A stretch of DNA of 38,032 nucleotides, from positions 1 to 38,032 of the forward strand of contig CAUJJI010000104.1 of assembly GCA_963205265.1 (NCBI GenBank), given 5' to 3'. The DNA comes from Pseudomonadota bacterium. GTDB taxonomy: Bacteria; Pseudomonadota; Alphaproteobacteria; Sphingomonadales; Sphingomonadaceae. Of this stretch, positions 14,080 through 21,454 are shown piece by piece (the first letter of the stretch is position 1; each line of letters begins with the position of its first letter). Below the pieces are notes generated by a model. The model was given only the letters and a program-made list of their open reading frames with translations, searched no databases and was not told the origin of the DNA. The position numbers were made by a program, and so were the translations under genes.

Positions 14080-14952
14080 ATGTCCGCCACCTATCGTCCC
14101 CGCCGCAGCGCGCTTTACATGCCCGCCTCGAACGCCCGCGCGCTGGAGAAGGCCCGGAGTCTCGCCTGCGACGTGGTGATCCTCGACCTTGAGGACGCCG
14201 TGGCCCCGGACGCCAAGGAGACCGCCCGCTCCGCCGCCGCGAAAGCCGTTTGGGACGGCGGTTACGGCAACCGCGAGCTGGTGATCCGGGTCAACCGGCT
14301 CGATACGCCGTGGGGGATCGATGACGTCCACGCCGCGGCGGCCGCCGGCCCGGCAGCCATTCTGCTGCCCAAGGTCGAGGGCCCGGCGGAAGTGGAACAT
14401 CTGGCGCTGGAGATGGACAAGGCCGGCGCCCGCCCCGACGTGCGCATCTGGTGCATGATCGAGACCCCGCGCGGCTTCCTGCGCATCGAGGACATCGCCT
14501 TCGCCCACAACCGGCTGGGCTGCCTGGTCATGGGCTTTGCCGATCTGGTGAAGGATCTGCGCGCCGAGGACACCCCGGACCGGGCGCCGCTGGCCTATGC
14601 CATGAGCCGGGCGGTGATGACGGCGCGCGCCGCCGGCCTCGACATCCTCGACGGCATGTACCCGGACTTCCGCGACATCGCCGGCCTGGAAGCCCAGGCG
14701 GTGCAGGCCCGCCAGTTCGGCTTCGATGGCAAGACGCTGATCCACCCCGGCCAGATCGACACCGTCAACGCAGTGTTCGCGCCCTCGGCCGAGGCGGTGG
14801 CGCACGCCCGCGCCGTGGTGGCGGCGTTCACCGCCGCGCGCGCCGCCGGCAAGGGGGTGGCGACGCTGGACGGGGTGATGGTCGAGTCGCTGCACGCCGA
14901 GGTCGCCCAGCGCCTGGTGGACATCGCCGACGCCATCGCCGCGCGTGGCTAA
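14080..14952 (+). CDS. HpcH/HpaI (CitE-like) CoA ester lyase or malyl-CoA thioesterase
   Basis: A 290-residue TIM-barrel enzyme of the citrate lyase beta / malyl-CoA lyase superfamily. Key blocks are RRSALYMPASNARALEKA, VVILDLEDAVAPDAKE with the metal-binding acid, ELVIRVNRLDTPWG with the conserved Arg, AILLPKVEGPAEV, WCMIETPRGFL with the second metal ligand Glu, and FDGKTLIHPGQID. In this family the C-terminal part closes the site and separates lyases from thioesterases such as Rhodobacter Mcl2; this protein resembles the Mcl2 pattern more than full-length Mcl1, but the reaction cannot be fixed. No operon partners were found. No signal peptide, so it is cytoplasmic. Confidence 0.85.
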   Translation: MSATYRPRRSALYMPASNARALEKARSLACDVVILDLEDAVAPDAKETARSAAAKAVWDGGYGNRELVIRVNRLDTPWGIDDVHAAAAAGPAAILLPKVEGPAEVEHLALEMDKAGARPDVRIWCMIETPRGFLRIEDIAFAHNRLGCLVMGFADLVKDLRAEDTPDRAPLAYAMSRAVMTARAAGLDILDGMYPDFRDIAGLEAQAVQARQFGFDGKTLIHPGQIDTVNAVFAPSAEAVAHARAVVAAFTAARAAGKGVATLDGVMVESLHAEVAQRLVDIADAIAARG

Positions 14953-15022
14953 GTCATTAGGTTAACACTGTCTTTACCCAGTCACGCCAGCGTAACGCCG
15001 GCGTCATGCTGGCCCGCTAGTC

Positions 15023-15070
15023 GCCCCTCAACAAGACGCCACACAGGCGCTGTTCAATTCATTGAGGGGC
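15023..15070 (+). promoter_or_regulatory. Hairpin that hides the ribosome binding site of the phytase-like gene
   Basis: GCCCCTCAA (15023-15031) pairs perfectly with TTGAGGGGC (15062-15070). The second arm contains the whole GAGGGG ribosome binding site, 7 bases before the ATG at 15077. The 30-base loop has its own small stem, CGCC/GGCG (15037-15040 and 15046-15049). Translation should be low while the stem is closed. This could be an RNA thermometer, a target for an sRNA or protein, or a chance fold. The pairing is seen directly; the regulatory role is inferred. Confidence 0.5.
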
Positions 15071-15076
15071 AACATC

Positions 15077-16591
15077 ATGACGAAATTCCTGGCCGGGCTG
15101 GCGCTCGGCACCAGCCTGCTTGCATCGCTGACCGCCCAGGCCGCGCCGACGCTGGTCAACGCCTTGTCGATCCCGATGGGCACCGACCTGTCGGGCGAGC
15201 CCTCCGAAGGCGCGCAGAATCGCCTCGGCGGCATCTTCTCCGACCTCTACTACGACCGCCATACCGGCTACTATTACGCGCTCGGTGATCGCGGCCCCGG
15301 CGGCGGCGTGCTGCCCTATGCGCCGCGCATCAACAAGTTCGCGCTGACCGTCGACCCGGTGACGGGCGCGGCCTCCAACTTCGTGCTGGTGGACACCATT
15401 GTCTTCAAGCAGGCCGACGGCAGCAGCTTCACCGGCCTCAACCCGTCGCTCGACCCCAACAACGGCAGCAAGAGCGTGCTCGGTGGCTCGTTCGACCCCG
15501 AGGGTCTGACGATGACCAAGAACGGCCACTTCCTCGTCGCCGACGAATATGGTCCGTCGATCAAGGAATTCGACGCCAGCGGCAAACTGGTCCGCGCCTT
15601 CACCACGCCGGAAAATCTGCTGCCAAAGCAGGGCGCGACCCTGAACTACGTTGACGGGCGCGGCACCATCACCACCGGCCGGCAGGACAATCGTGGCTTC
15701 GAGGGCCTGACCATCACGCCGGATGGCAAATACGCCCTCGCCGTAATGCAGGATCCGCTGGTCAACGAAGGCACCGACAACGGCGCCATCGACGGTCGCC
15801 GCAGCCGCAACGTGCGCATCGTCAAGTTCGACGTCGCCACTGGCGAGGCGGTCGGGCAGTATATCTACCAGCTCGACGCCCGCGCCGACATCAACGCCAA
15901 CGTGCCGGGCCACACCTTCGGCGGCAGCGCCCAGGGCCGCAACATCGGCCTGAGCGCGATCATCGCCATCAACGACCAAGAGTTCCTGGTCATCGAGCGC
16001 GACAACCGCGGGCTGGGCGTCGAGAACCCCGACCTCACCGATGGCAACGACGCCGATTTCGTCGGCATCAAGCGCATCTACAAGATCGACATCACCGGCG
16101 CGACCGACGTCTCCGGGATCGACCTCACCAACACCAACAGCCTGCCGGGCGGCGTCTCGCCAGTGTCGAAGACGCTGTTCCTCGACCTCGCGGCGGCGCT
16201 CAACGCCGCCGGCCTGCCGATCACCGAGAAGATGGAAGGCATCACTTTCGGTGAATTCCTCAACGACGGTTCGCTGTCGTTCCTGATGGGCATCGACAAT
16301 GACTTCTCGGTCACCCAGACCGGCAGCGGCACCCAGTATGACGTCTGCGCCGGCCCGACCTTCGCCGGCGCCACCGACGAGTTCAGCAACACCATCCCGC
16401 TGGGCAGCACCTGCCCGGACGGCACGGCGCTGATCGACAACTGGCTCTACGCCTTCACCCTCAGCGCCCAGGACGTGGCCGGGCTCAACTTCGTGCCCCA
16501 GGCGCGCGTGCCGGTGCCGGCTGCCGCCCTGCTGTTTGGCGCCGGCCTGGCCGGCGTCGCGGCGCTGCGCCGGACCCGCCGGGCGCGCTGA
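15077..16591 (+). CDS. Secreted phytase-like (esterase-like) protein with VPxPA-CTERM-like tail
   Basis: A 504-residue exported protein. Signal peptide: LAGLALGTSLLASLTAQAA. The body is a beta-propeller-like domain of the 'esterase-like activity of phytase' family: FSDLYYDRHTGYYYALGDRG, GGSFDPEGLTMTKNGHFLVADEYGPSI, RGFEGLTITPDGKYALAVMQDPL and ITEKMEGITFGEFL. The C-terminus is VPVPAAALLFGAGLAG followed by a basic tail, the layout of PEP-CTERM/VPLPA-CTERM sorting signals: short motif, one membrane helix, Arg cluster. Substrate is unproven; phosphate esters are suggested by the family name only. ATG at 15077 lies behind GAGGGGC, which is paired in a hairpin. A strong terminator follows. Confidence 0.82.
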   Translation: MTKFLAGLALGTSLLASLTAQAAPTLVNALSIPMGTDLSGEPSEGAQNRLGGIFSDLYYDRHTGYYYALGDRGPGGGVLPYAPRINKFALTVDPVTGAASNFVLVDTIVFKQADGSSFTGLNPSLDPNNGSKSVLGGSFDPEGLTMTKNGHFLVADEYGPSIKEFDASGKLVRAFTTPENLLPKQGATLNYVDGRGTITTGRQDNRGFEGLTITPDGKYALAVMQDPLVNEGTDNGAIDGRRSRNVRIVKFDVATGEAVGQYIYQLDARADINANVPGHTFGGSAQGRNIGLSAIIAINDQEFLVIERDNRGLGVENPDLTDGNDADFVGIKRIYKIDITGATDVSGIDLTNTNSLPGGVSPVSKTLFLDLAAALNAAGLPITEKMEGITFGEFLNDGSLSFLMGIDNDFSVTQTGSGTQYDVCAGPTFAGATDEFSNTIPLGSTCPDGTALIDNWLYAFTLSAQDVAGLNFVPQARVPVPAAALLFGAGLAGVAALRRTRRAR

Positions 16592-16619
16592 ACTCCGACT
16601 GATATCTGACTGAACTGGC

Positions 16620-16649
16620 AGGCCCGGGACGCACGTCCCGGGCCTTTTT
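16620..16649 (+). terminator. Intrinsic terminator after the phytase-like gene
   Basis: A GC-rich stem, AGGCCCGGGACG/CGTCCCGGGCCT, closes on a minimal loop and runs into TTTTT. It is a classic rho-independent terminator 29 bp after the stop codon. Confidence 0.85.
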
Positions 16650-16688
16650 CGCGTCCGTCCGATGCCAATCGCTTCATGGGCGATTTTA

Positions 16689-16721
16689 CATGAACGCCCC
16701 ATGAGGCGCCCATTGACGCCC
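16689..16721 (+). repeat. Three 11-bp direct repeats upstream of the GT4 gene
   Basis: CATGAACGCCC, CATGAGGCGCC and CATTGACGCCC follow each other without gaps; a fourth, weaker unit, CATGGGCGATT, lies at 16675. An 11-bp period is one helical turn and is typical of sites for OmpR/PhoB-type regulators. The repeats end 37 bp before the GTG start of the glycosyltransferase. A binding function is inferred. Confidence 0.4.
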
Positions 16722-16758
16722 CTTAAGCCGGGCGACGTTCCCAATCCGCGAGGACGTC

Positions 16759-18039
16759 GTGACCCTGCAACTGCTCACCCCGCTACTGCCATCGCCCCCG
16801 CGGGCGACCCCCTCCCGACCGCCGGTGCGCCAGCAGCCCTTCCTGCCGGCGTTGCCGGTCCGCGACGCCCTGCCCGACCGACCGGACGTCGCCTTCCTGG
16901 TGTTCGACCTGCGCGGCTCCGGCGTGGTGCGCAACCTGTGCCATCTGGTCAACGCCACGGTGGAGGCCGGCTGGCGTGTCTGCCTGGTGATGGTGCGCGA
17001 TGGCGGCGAGCTGGCCGGTCAGCCGCTCGACCCGCAGGTGGAACGCCACATCCTGCTGCCCGGGCACGCGCTGCCCCAGCGCGCACTGGCCATTGCCCAG
17101 GCGGTGCCGGCGATGCGCCGCTGGCTGGCGAACCATCACCCCCGCGTGCTGTTTTCCGCTGGCAGCCATATTCACCCGCTGGCCGCCGCCGCCGTGGTAG
17201 GCCAGGCCGCCCGGCCGCGCGTCATCATGCGGCTGTCCAATGACTTCCGCCACGAACGCCCTCGCGGCGTCGGCCGCATGCTCAGTCGGCTGCGCGCCCC
17301 GCTGATGCGCGGCCTGATGCGGAGGGTCGCCTCGCAAGCCGACGATCTGGTCTGCGTCGCCCGGGAACTCGCCGACCGGGCATCCCGCGAACTCGCACCG
17401 GTGAACGCGCGGCTGCACGCCATTCCCAACGGTGTCGACATCGCCGGTGTCAGCGCCGCGGGCCGCGCGGCTGTCAGCGACCCCTGGTTCAGCGAGGGTA
17501 CAACGCCGGTCGTCCTTGGCATCGGCCGGCTGGTGGCGCAGAAGAATTTCGCCATGCTGCTGCGTGCGTTCGCACTGGCGCGCGCCCGGCGGCCGCTGCG
17601 ACTGGCGATCCTCGGCACCGGCGGCCAGCAGGCGACGCTGCAACGGCTGGCAATCCAGCTGGGCATCGCCGATGACGTCCGGCTGATGGGGTTCGACGCC
17701 AATCCCTATCGCTACCTCGCCCGCGCCAGTCTGCTGGTGCAGACGTCATTGTGGGAAGGCATGCCCAACGTCCTGCTGGAAGCGTTCGCCGCCGGCTGCC
17801 CGGTGGTCGCCACCCGCTGCCCCACCGGCGTCGTCGAACTGGTGGAGACGCCGGACGGGCCACTGGCACCGCTGGTGGCCCTCGACGACGTGCCCGGACT
17901 GGCCCAGGCCATGCTCGACCGGCTCGACGCGTCCCGCGACAGCGACCGGCTGATCGCGCGCGCGCGCCAGTTCGAACGGTCGCACATGCTGCACCGCTAC
18001 GTCGACCTCATCGAGGCCAGTCTGGCGACGGCCCCCTGA
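16759..18039 (+). CDS. GT4-family glycosyltransferase
   Basis: A 426-residue GT-B glycosyltransferase. After a Pro-rich N-terminus of about 40 residues, the acceptor domain starts at DVAFLVFDLRGSGVVRNL. HAIPNGVDI, LGIGRLVAQKNFAMLLRAF and LAILGTGGQQATL mark the donor half, and SLWEGMPNVLLEAFAAGCPV is the EX7E motif. It resembles enzymes that build polysaccharide or LPS chains, but no other glycan genes are next to it and the donor is unknown. The GTG start has a GAGGACGTC upstream. The next gene starts 35 bp downstream, so the PepSY/two-component genes may share the transcript. Confidence 0.85.
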   Translation: MTLQLLTPLLPSPPRATPSRPPVRQQPFLPALPVRDALPDRPDVAFLVFDLRGSGVVRNLCHLVNATVEAGWRVCLVMVRDGGELAGQPLDPQVERHILLPGHALPQRALAIAQAVPAMRRWLANHHPRVLFSAGSHIHPLAAAAVVGQAARPRVIMRLSNDFRHERPRGVGRMLSRLRAPLMRGLMRRVASQADDLVCVARELADRASRELAPVNARLHAIPNGVDIAGVSAAGRAAVSDPWFSEGTTPVVLGIGRLVAQKNFAMLLRAFALARARRPLRLAILGTGGQQATLQRLAIQLGIADDVRLMGFDANPYRYLARASLLVQTSLWEGMPNVLLEAFAAGCPVVATRCPTGVVELVETPDGPLAPLVALDDVPGLAQAMLDRLDASRDSDRLIARARQFERSHMLHRYVDLIEASLATAP

Positions 18040-18073
18040 TCCCCGATCTCTCCCACCAACCACGAGGAAACCC

Positions 18074-18640
18074 ATGAACACTCCCCGCACCTTTTTCGCA
18101 GCCCCCGCCATCATTACCGGGTTGCTGGTCACCGCCCTGCCCGCCACCGGTTCGGCCGCGCCAACCGCGAGCGACACTCCGGCGCCGGTGACGCTGCGCC
18201 TGGTCGAGCCCGTCGGCCTGCGTCAGGCCGTCCGCGTCGCCGAGGAGGCCGTACAGGGACGCGCCCTGGAAGCCGAGCTGGACACCCTGCGCGGGCGCCC
18301 GGTCTATGAGGTCGACGTGCTGCGCGGCCGCTCGGTGCATCGCGCCGTCATCGACGCGCAGTCCGGCACGCTGATCTCGCGCGATCGCCAGGTCGTCGAC
18401 AGCCTGTACCTGCGCGTCTTCCGGTCCGACCGGCTTGGTGCCGCCCGCACCGCCGAACGGCCGCTGGTCGACCTGATCGCGGCGGTGGAAACACAGACCC
18501 GCGGCAAGGTGCAGGAGGTCAGCCTTGATGAGATGGACGGCCGCCTCTATCTGGAAATGGATGTCGCCATCGAGGGCCGGCGCCAGGAAATCACCGTCGA
18601 TCCGCGCTCGGGGACGATGATTCTCGGCGCGCTGGACTGA
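18074..18640 (+). CDS. Periplasmic PepSY-domain protein
   Basis: A 188-residue exported protein with signal peptide IITGLLVTALPATGSAAP. Two PepSY-like repeats are visible: GLRQAVRVAEEAVQGRALEAEL to RAVIDAQSGTLIS, and PLVDLIAAVETQTRGKVQEVSL to EITVDPRSGTMI. PepSY modules often bind or inhibit peptidases or sense envelope conditions. It begins an operon with a response regulator 18 bp downstream and a sensor kinase; such a trio suggests that the PepSY protein modulates the kinase or is its target. ATG at 18074 has GAGGAAA upstream. Confidence 0.78.
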   Translation: MNTPRTFFAAPAIITGLLVTALPATGSAAPTASDTPAPVTLRLVEPVGLRQAVRVAEEAVQGRALEAELDTLRGRPVYEVDVLRGRSVHRAVIDAQSGTLISRDRQVVDSLYLRVFRSDRLGAARTAERPLVDLIAAVETQTRGKVQEVSLDEMDGRLYLEMDVAIEGRRQEITVDPRSGTMILGALD

Positions 18641-18658
18641 CACGCGGAACGGGACGAA

Positions 18659-19336
18659 ATGCGCCTGCTGGTCATTGAGGACGACGCCCGGGTCGGCGCT
18701 CACGTCACGCGGGGCCTGCGTGATGCCGGCCACACGGTGGATCTGATCGCCGACGGCCGGGAGGGACTGTTTCATGCGGCCGCCGGCGGCTACGACGTCA
18801 TCGTGCTCGACCGCATGCTGCCCCATGTCGATGGCATGGCCATCCTGTCCGCCCTGCGCACGGGCGGCGACCCGACCCCGGTCCTGCTGCTCAGCGCGCT
18901 GGGCACGGTCGAGGACCGGGTCGCCGGTCTGCGGGCTGGCGCCAACGATTATCTCACCAAGCCGTTCGCGCTCATCGAACTGGTCGCCCGGGTCGACGCG
19001 CTGGGGCGGCGTCCGGCGCCCGCCAGCGAGGCCATGGTGCTGGAAGTCGCCGATCTGCGGTTCGATCTGCGCGGCCGGACCGTCGAGCGGGCCGGCCGGC
19101 GCATTGAGCTCAGCCCGCGTGAGCAGCGTCTGCTGGAATATATGCTGCGCCACCAGGGCCATGTGCTGACGCGCGGCATGATCCTGGAGGCGGTATGGGA
19201 TTACCGCTTCGACCCGCAGACCAACATCGTCGACCAGCACATCAGCAACCTGCGCCAGAAAATCGACAAGGGCTTCACGCCGGCACTGATCCACACCGTG
19301 CGTGGCGCCGGCTACACCTTGCGGGTGGAGAGCTGA
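18659..19336 (+). CDS. OmpR-family response regulator
   Basis: A 225-residue regulator. The N-terminal receiver has acidic residues in VIEDD, phosphoacceptor Asp51 in IVLDRMLPHVDGM and Lys in YLTKPFAL. The C-terminal winged helix (about 125-222) includes IELSPREQRLLEYMLRHQGHVL and the recognition helix region NIVDQHISNLRQKID. It partners with the sensor kinase whose ATG lies 23 bp downstream. Target genes are not known; the PepSY gene directly upstream is an obvious candidate. Confidence 0.92.
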   Translation: MRLLVIEDDARVGAHVTRGLRDAGHTVDLIADGREGLFHAAAGGYDVIVLDRMLPHVDGMAILSALRTGGDPTPVLLLSALGTVEDRVAGLRAGANDYLTKPFALIELVARVDALGRRPAPASEAMVLEVADLRFDLRGRTVERAGRRIELSPREQRLLEYMLRHQGHVLTRGMILEAVWDYRFDPQTNIVDQHISNLRQKIDKGFTPALIHTVRGAGYTLRVES

Positions 19337-19359
19337 CGCATGGCAGCGGGAGCCACCCG

Positions 19360-20757
19360 ATGACGCCGCGTCTTGCCACCCTCTGGCACAGCTTCACCTT
19401 CCGCCTGACACTGGCCTTCATGGTGTTCTTCTGCGTGTCGGTGGCGGTGCTGCTGGCCATCGGCTACTGGGCCACCATTCACCGGCCGCTGGAGCAGGTC
19501 GAAGCATCGATCGAGCAGGACGCGCGCCGGTTCGCCGCCCTGTACGGCGATGGCTCCGACACAACGGCACTGGTGGCGGCGCTCCGGCGCGAGGTCAACC
19601 GGACCGCCGGCCGGCAATTCTACCATATGCTGGTGGATTCCCGTCAGAACGTCCTGTCCGGCAATATTCCGGTCTACCCCGGCGAGCTGGGCAATGGCCC
19701 GTGGCTGCGCATCGAATTTGAACTCAATGATGGCGACATCGACAGCGAGCACGAGGCGTTCCTGCGGGTGGTACCCTTCGTCGACGGCGGCCGGCTGCTG
19801 GTGGGCCGCGACACCGAGGACATCGATGAGCGGGAGGAGCTGATCACCCAGGTACTCGGCGGCGCCGCCACCCTCGCCGCCATGCTGGGGCTTGGCGGGG
19901 GCCTGCTGCTCAGCCTCGGTGTCGGCCGCCGCATCGACGCCATCAACCGCGCCGCCCAACGGGTGCTGGTGGGCAAGATGGCCGAGCGCGTGCCGGTACG
20001 CGGTACTGGCGACGATTTCGATCGGCTGTCGATGACGCTCAACGCCATGCTGGACCGCATCCAGGCGCTCATCGCCTCGATCTCCCGTGTCTCCGACAAC
20101 ATCGCCCACGAACTGCGCACGCCGCTCACCCACTTGCGCGGCGACCTGGAATTGCTGGAGGTGGCCGCCAGCCGCACCGGCGACGATCTGCTGACCACCA
20201 CCGCCACCCGGGCGCGCGACGATGCCGACCGGCTGCAGCGGATTTTCGACGCCCTGCTGCGCATCGCCCGCATCGAGGTCGGCCGCGACACGCCGGTGCG
20301 CGAGGCGCTCGACCTGTCGACGCTGCTGCACGAGGCGGTGGAGCTTTACGCGCCGGTGGCCGAGCAGCGCCGGATCGCGGTGACGGTGGCCGCGCCGCCC
20401 GTCGCGCCGATGCGCGGCGACCGTCACCTGCTGTTCCAGGCGATCTGCAACCTGCTCGACAATGCGCTGAAATACACGCCCGAGGGCGGTGCGGTCACCG
20501 TGTCGCTGGGCATCGACGCCGGCACCATGCGTCTTGATGTGCGTGACACCGGCCCCGGCGTGCCGGCGGAACATCGCGCCCGCCTGGGCGAACGCTTTTT
20601 CCGTGCCGACCCGGCCTCGGGGGCGGATGGCCACGGCCTGGGGCTGGCCCTGGTGCGTGCCATTGCCCGCCACCACCAGGGCTCACTGGAGTTCCCCGCC
20701 GTGGCGCAGGGCTTCATCGCCCGGCTCAGCCTGCCCGGTGAGCCGCCCGCCCGGTGA
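19360..20757 (+). CDS. Membrane sensor histidine kinase
   Basis: A 465-residue kinase. The first membrane helix is at about 16-37, followed by a periplasmic sensor of about 120 residues, a second helix at about 166-187, and HAMP at about 188-240. HisKA has the phosphorylated His250 in SDNIAHELRTPLTHLRGD. The ATPase domain has the N box NLLDNALKYTPEGG, the G1 box DTGPGVP and the G2 box HGLGLALVRAIARHH. The periplasmic part has no Cys or His-rich metal site that would point to a ligand. Frame is open further upstream, but MTPRLATLWH at 19360 gives a normal short cytoplasmic start. It is the last clearly chromosomal gene before the element. Confidence 0.9.
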   Translation: MTPRLATLWHSFTFRLTLAFMVFFCVSVAVLLAIGYWATIHRPLEQVEASIEQDARRFAALYGDGSDTTALVAALRREVNRTAGRQFYHMLVDSRQNVLSGNIPVYPGELGNGPWLRIEFELNDGDIDSEHEAFLRVVPFVDGGRLLVGRDTEDIDEREELITQVLGGAATLAAMLGLGGGLLLSLGVGRRIDAINRAAQRVLVGKMAERVPVRGTGDDFDRLSMTLNAMLDRIQALIASISRVSDNIAHELRTPLTHLRGDLELLEVAASRTGDDLLTTTATRARDDADRLQRIFDALLRIARIEVGRDTPVREALDLSTLLHEAVELYAPVAEQRRIAVTVAAPPVAPMRGDRHLLFQAICNLLDNALKYTPEGGAVTVSLGIDAGTMRLDVRDTGPGVPAEHRARLGERFFRADPASGADGHGLGLALVRAIARHHQGSLEFPAVAQGFIARLSLPGEPPAR

Positions 20758-21046
20758 CCCGACGGCAAGCGGGAGTCTCGGGCAACCGGGGCGATTCGCC
20801 GGTGACCGGCGACAGGCGAGGAATATGGGGGAAAGACTGGCGCCCCACGCTGGATAAACATAACGAATATGTGTCGCCGGTCATACTACCCTAGCACCGT
20901 CTAAACGTGCTCACGGCCGCTCGGCACTGCCGAGAATGGCCGCAAGCGCTACTCCAAAGGAACTGCCAGAACACACCAAGCCCAACCCGTGCGCGATCAC
21001 GGCCGACGATGCAACGGTTCTCAAGGCGGCGCTGCTGTGCTACGAG
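20758..21046. other. Probable junction region between chromosome and element, and czc leader
   Basis: This stretch carries no clear gene. It contains an inverted repeat, ACATA-ACGAA-TATGT (20858-20872), that could be an operator, and a long hairpin at 20914-20942 made of CGGCC/GGCCG outside and CTCGGC/GCCGAG inside with loop ACT. The style of the DNA changes here: GATC is sparse to the left (one in 13001-13180) and dense to the right (six in 21757-21851). No tRNA gene or transposon-type end could be recognised, so the exact border is open. Confidence 0.5.
20796..20812 (+). terminator. Hairpin after the sensor kinase gene
   Basis: TCGCCGG/CCGGCGA with loop TGA lies about 40 bp after the stop codon. 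There is no T run behind it, so termination would be weak or factor-dependent. Confidence 0.35.
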
Positions 21047-21397
21047 ATGCGAATGGCTCGTATTTTGGCTGCGATCTTGATGTGCCTTGTCGCGCTGTCG
21101 GTGACGGCGGGCACGATCGCGCATGCCGCGGAGCCAGTTGTTGTTGTCTGCGTCGACTCGGACATTGCATCAGACCCGGCCCATGACAGCGGCGGCAGCG
21201 AGCAGGTCCCTTCCGACGATAACAAGGCCACGCCGCACCAGCATGGCGGATGTCACGGGCATCATCAGGTCGCCCCGCCGGTTGACGACGGGGTCGGCGC
21301 CAGTTTGTCGCTGTCGGCGTCGCCGCCCTCCATCGGCAACGCCAGAGACCTCGTGTCGGCTGGCACAGACCCAGCACTCCGCCCTCCAAGAGCCTGA
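21047..21397 (+). CDS. Small exported His-rich protein at the head of the czc operon
   Basis: About 116 residues: signal peptide ILAAILMCLVALSVTAGTIAHA, then an acidic stretch with several Asp, and a His-rich segment (HQHGGCHGHHQ) that could bind metal ions. It precedes czcC by 57 bp and resembles in position the small periplasmic proteins (CzcI-like) found before czcCBA, but I do not recognise a family. The frame is open from 20936; ATG at 21047 or 21053 leaves a normal signal peptide. A hairpin with a short T run separates it from czcC. Confidence 0.6.
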   Translation: MRMARILAAILMCLVALSVTAGTIAHAAEPVVVVCVDSDIASDPAHDSGGSEQVPSDDNKATPHQHGGCHGHHQVAPPVDDGVGASLSLSASPPSIGNARDLVSAGTDPALRPPRA

Positions 21398-21409
21398 CGA
21401 CTCCAACCT

Positions 21410-21430
21410 AGCCCCGTCTGCGGGGCTTTC
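21410..21430 (+). terminator. Terminator-like hairpin before czcC
   Basis: AGCCCCG/CGGGGCT with loop TCTG, followed by TTCC. It lies between the His-rich gene and czcC and could act as a partial terminator lowering czc expression, or protect the czc mRNA end. The T run is short. Confidence 0.45.
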
Positions 21431-21454
21431 CGGAATCGTCAGGAGTCTTCGATC

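Noticed and set aside
14994..15003. Palindrome ACGCCGGCGT upstream of the phytase-like gene
   Set aside because: A 10-bp GC-rich palindrome is expected by chance in such DNA, and no second copy was seen nearby.
18659..20757. The two-component system as regulator of the czc operon
   Set aside because: It is adjacent, but it forms an operon with a PepSY gene, has no metal-binding residues in the sensor region, and lies on the chromosomal side of the apparent border.
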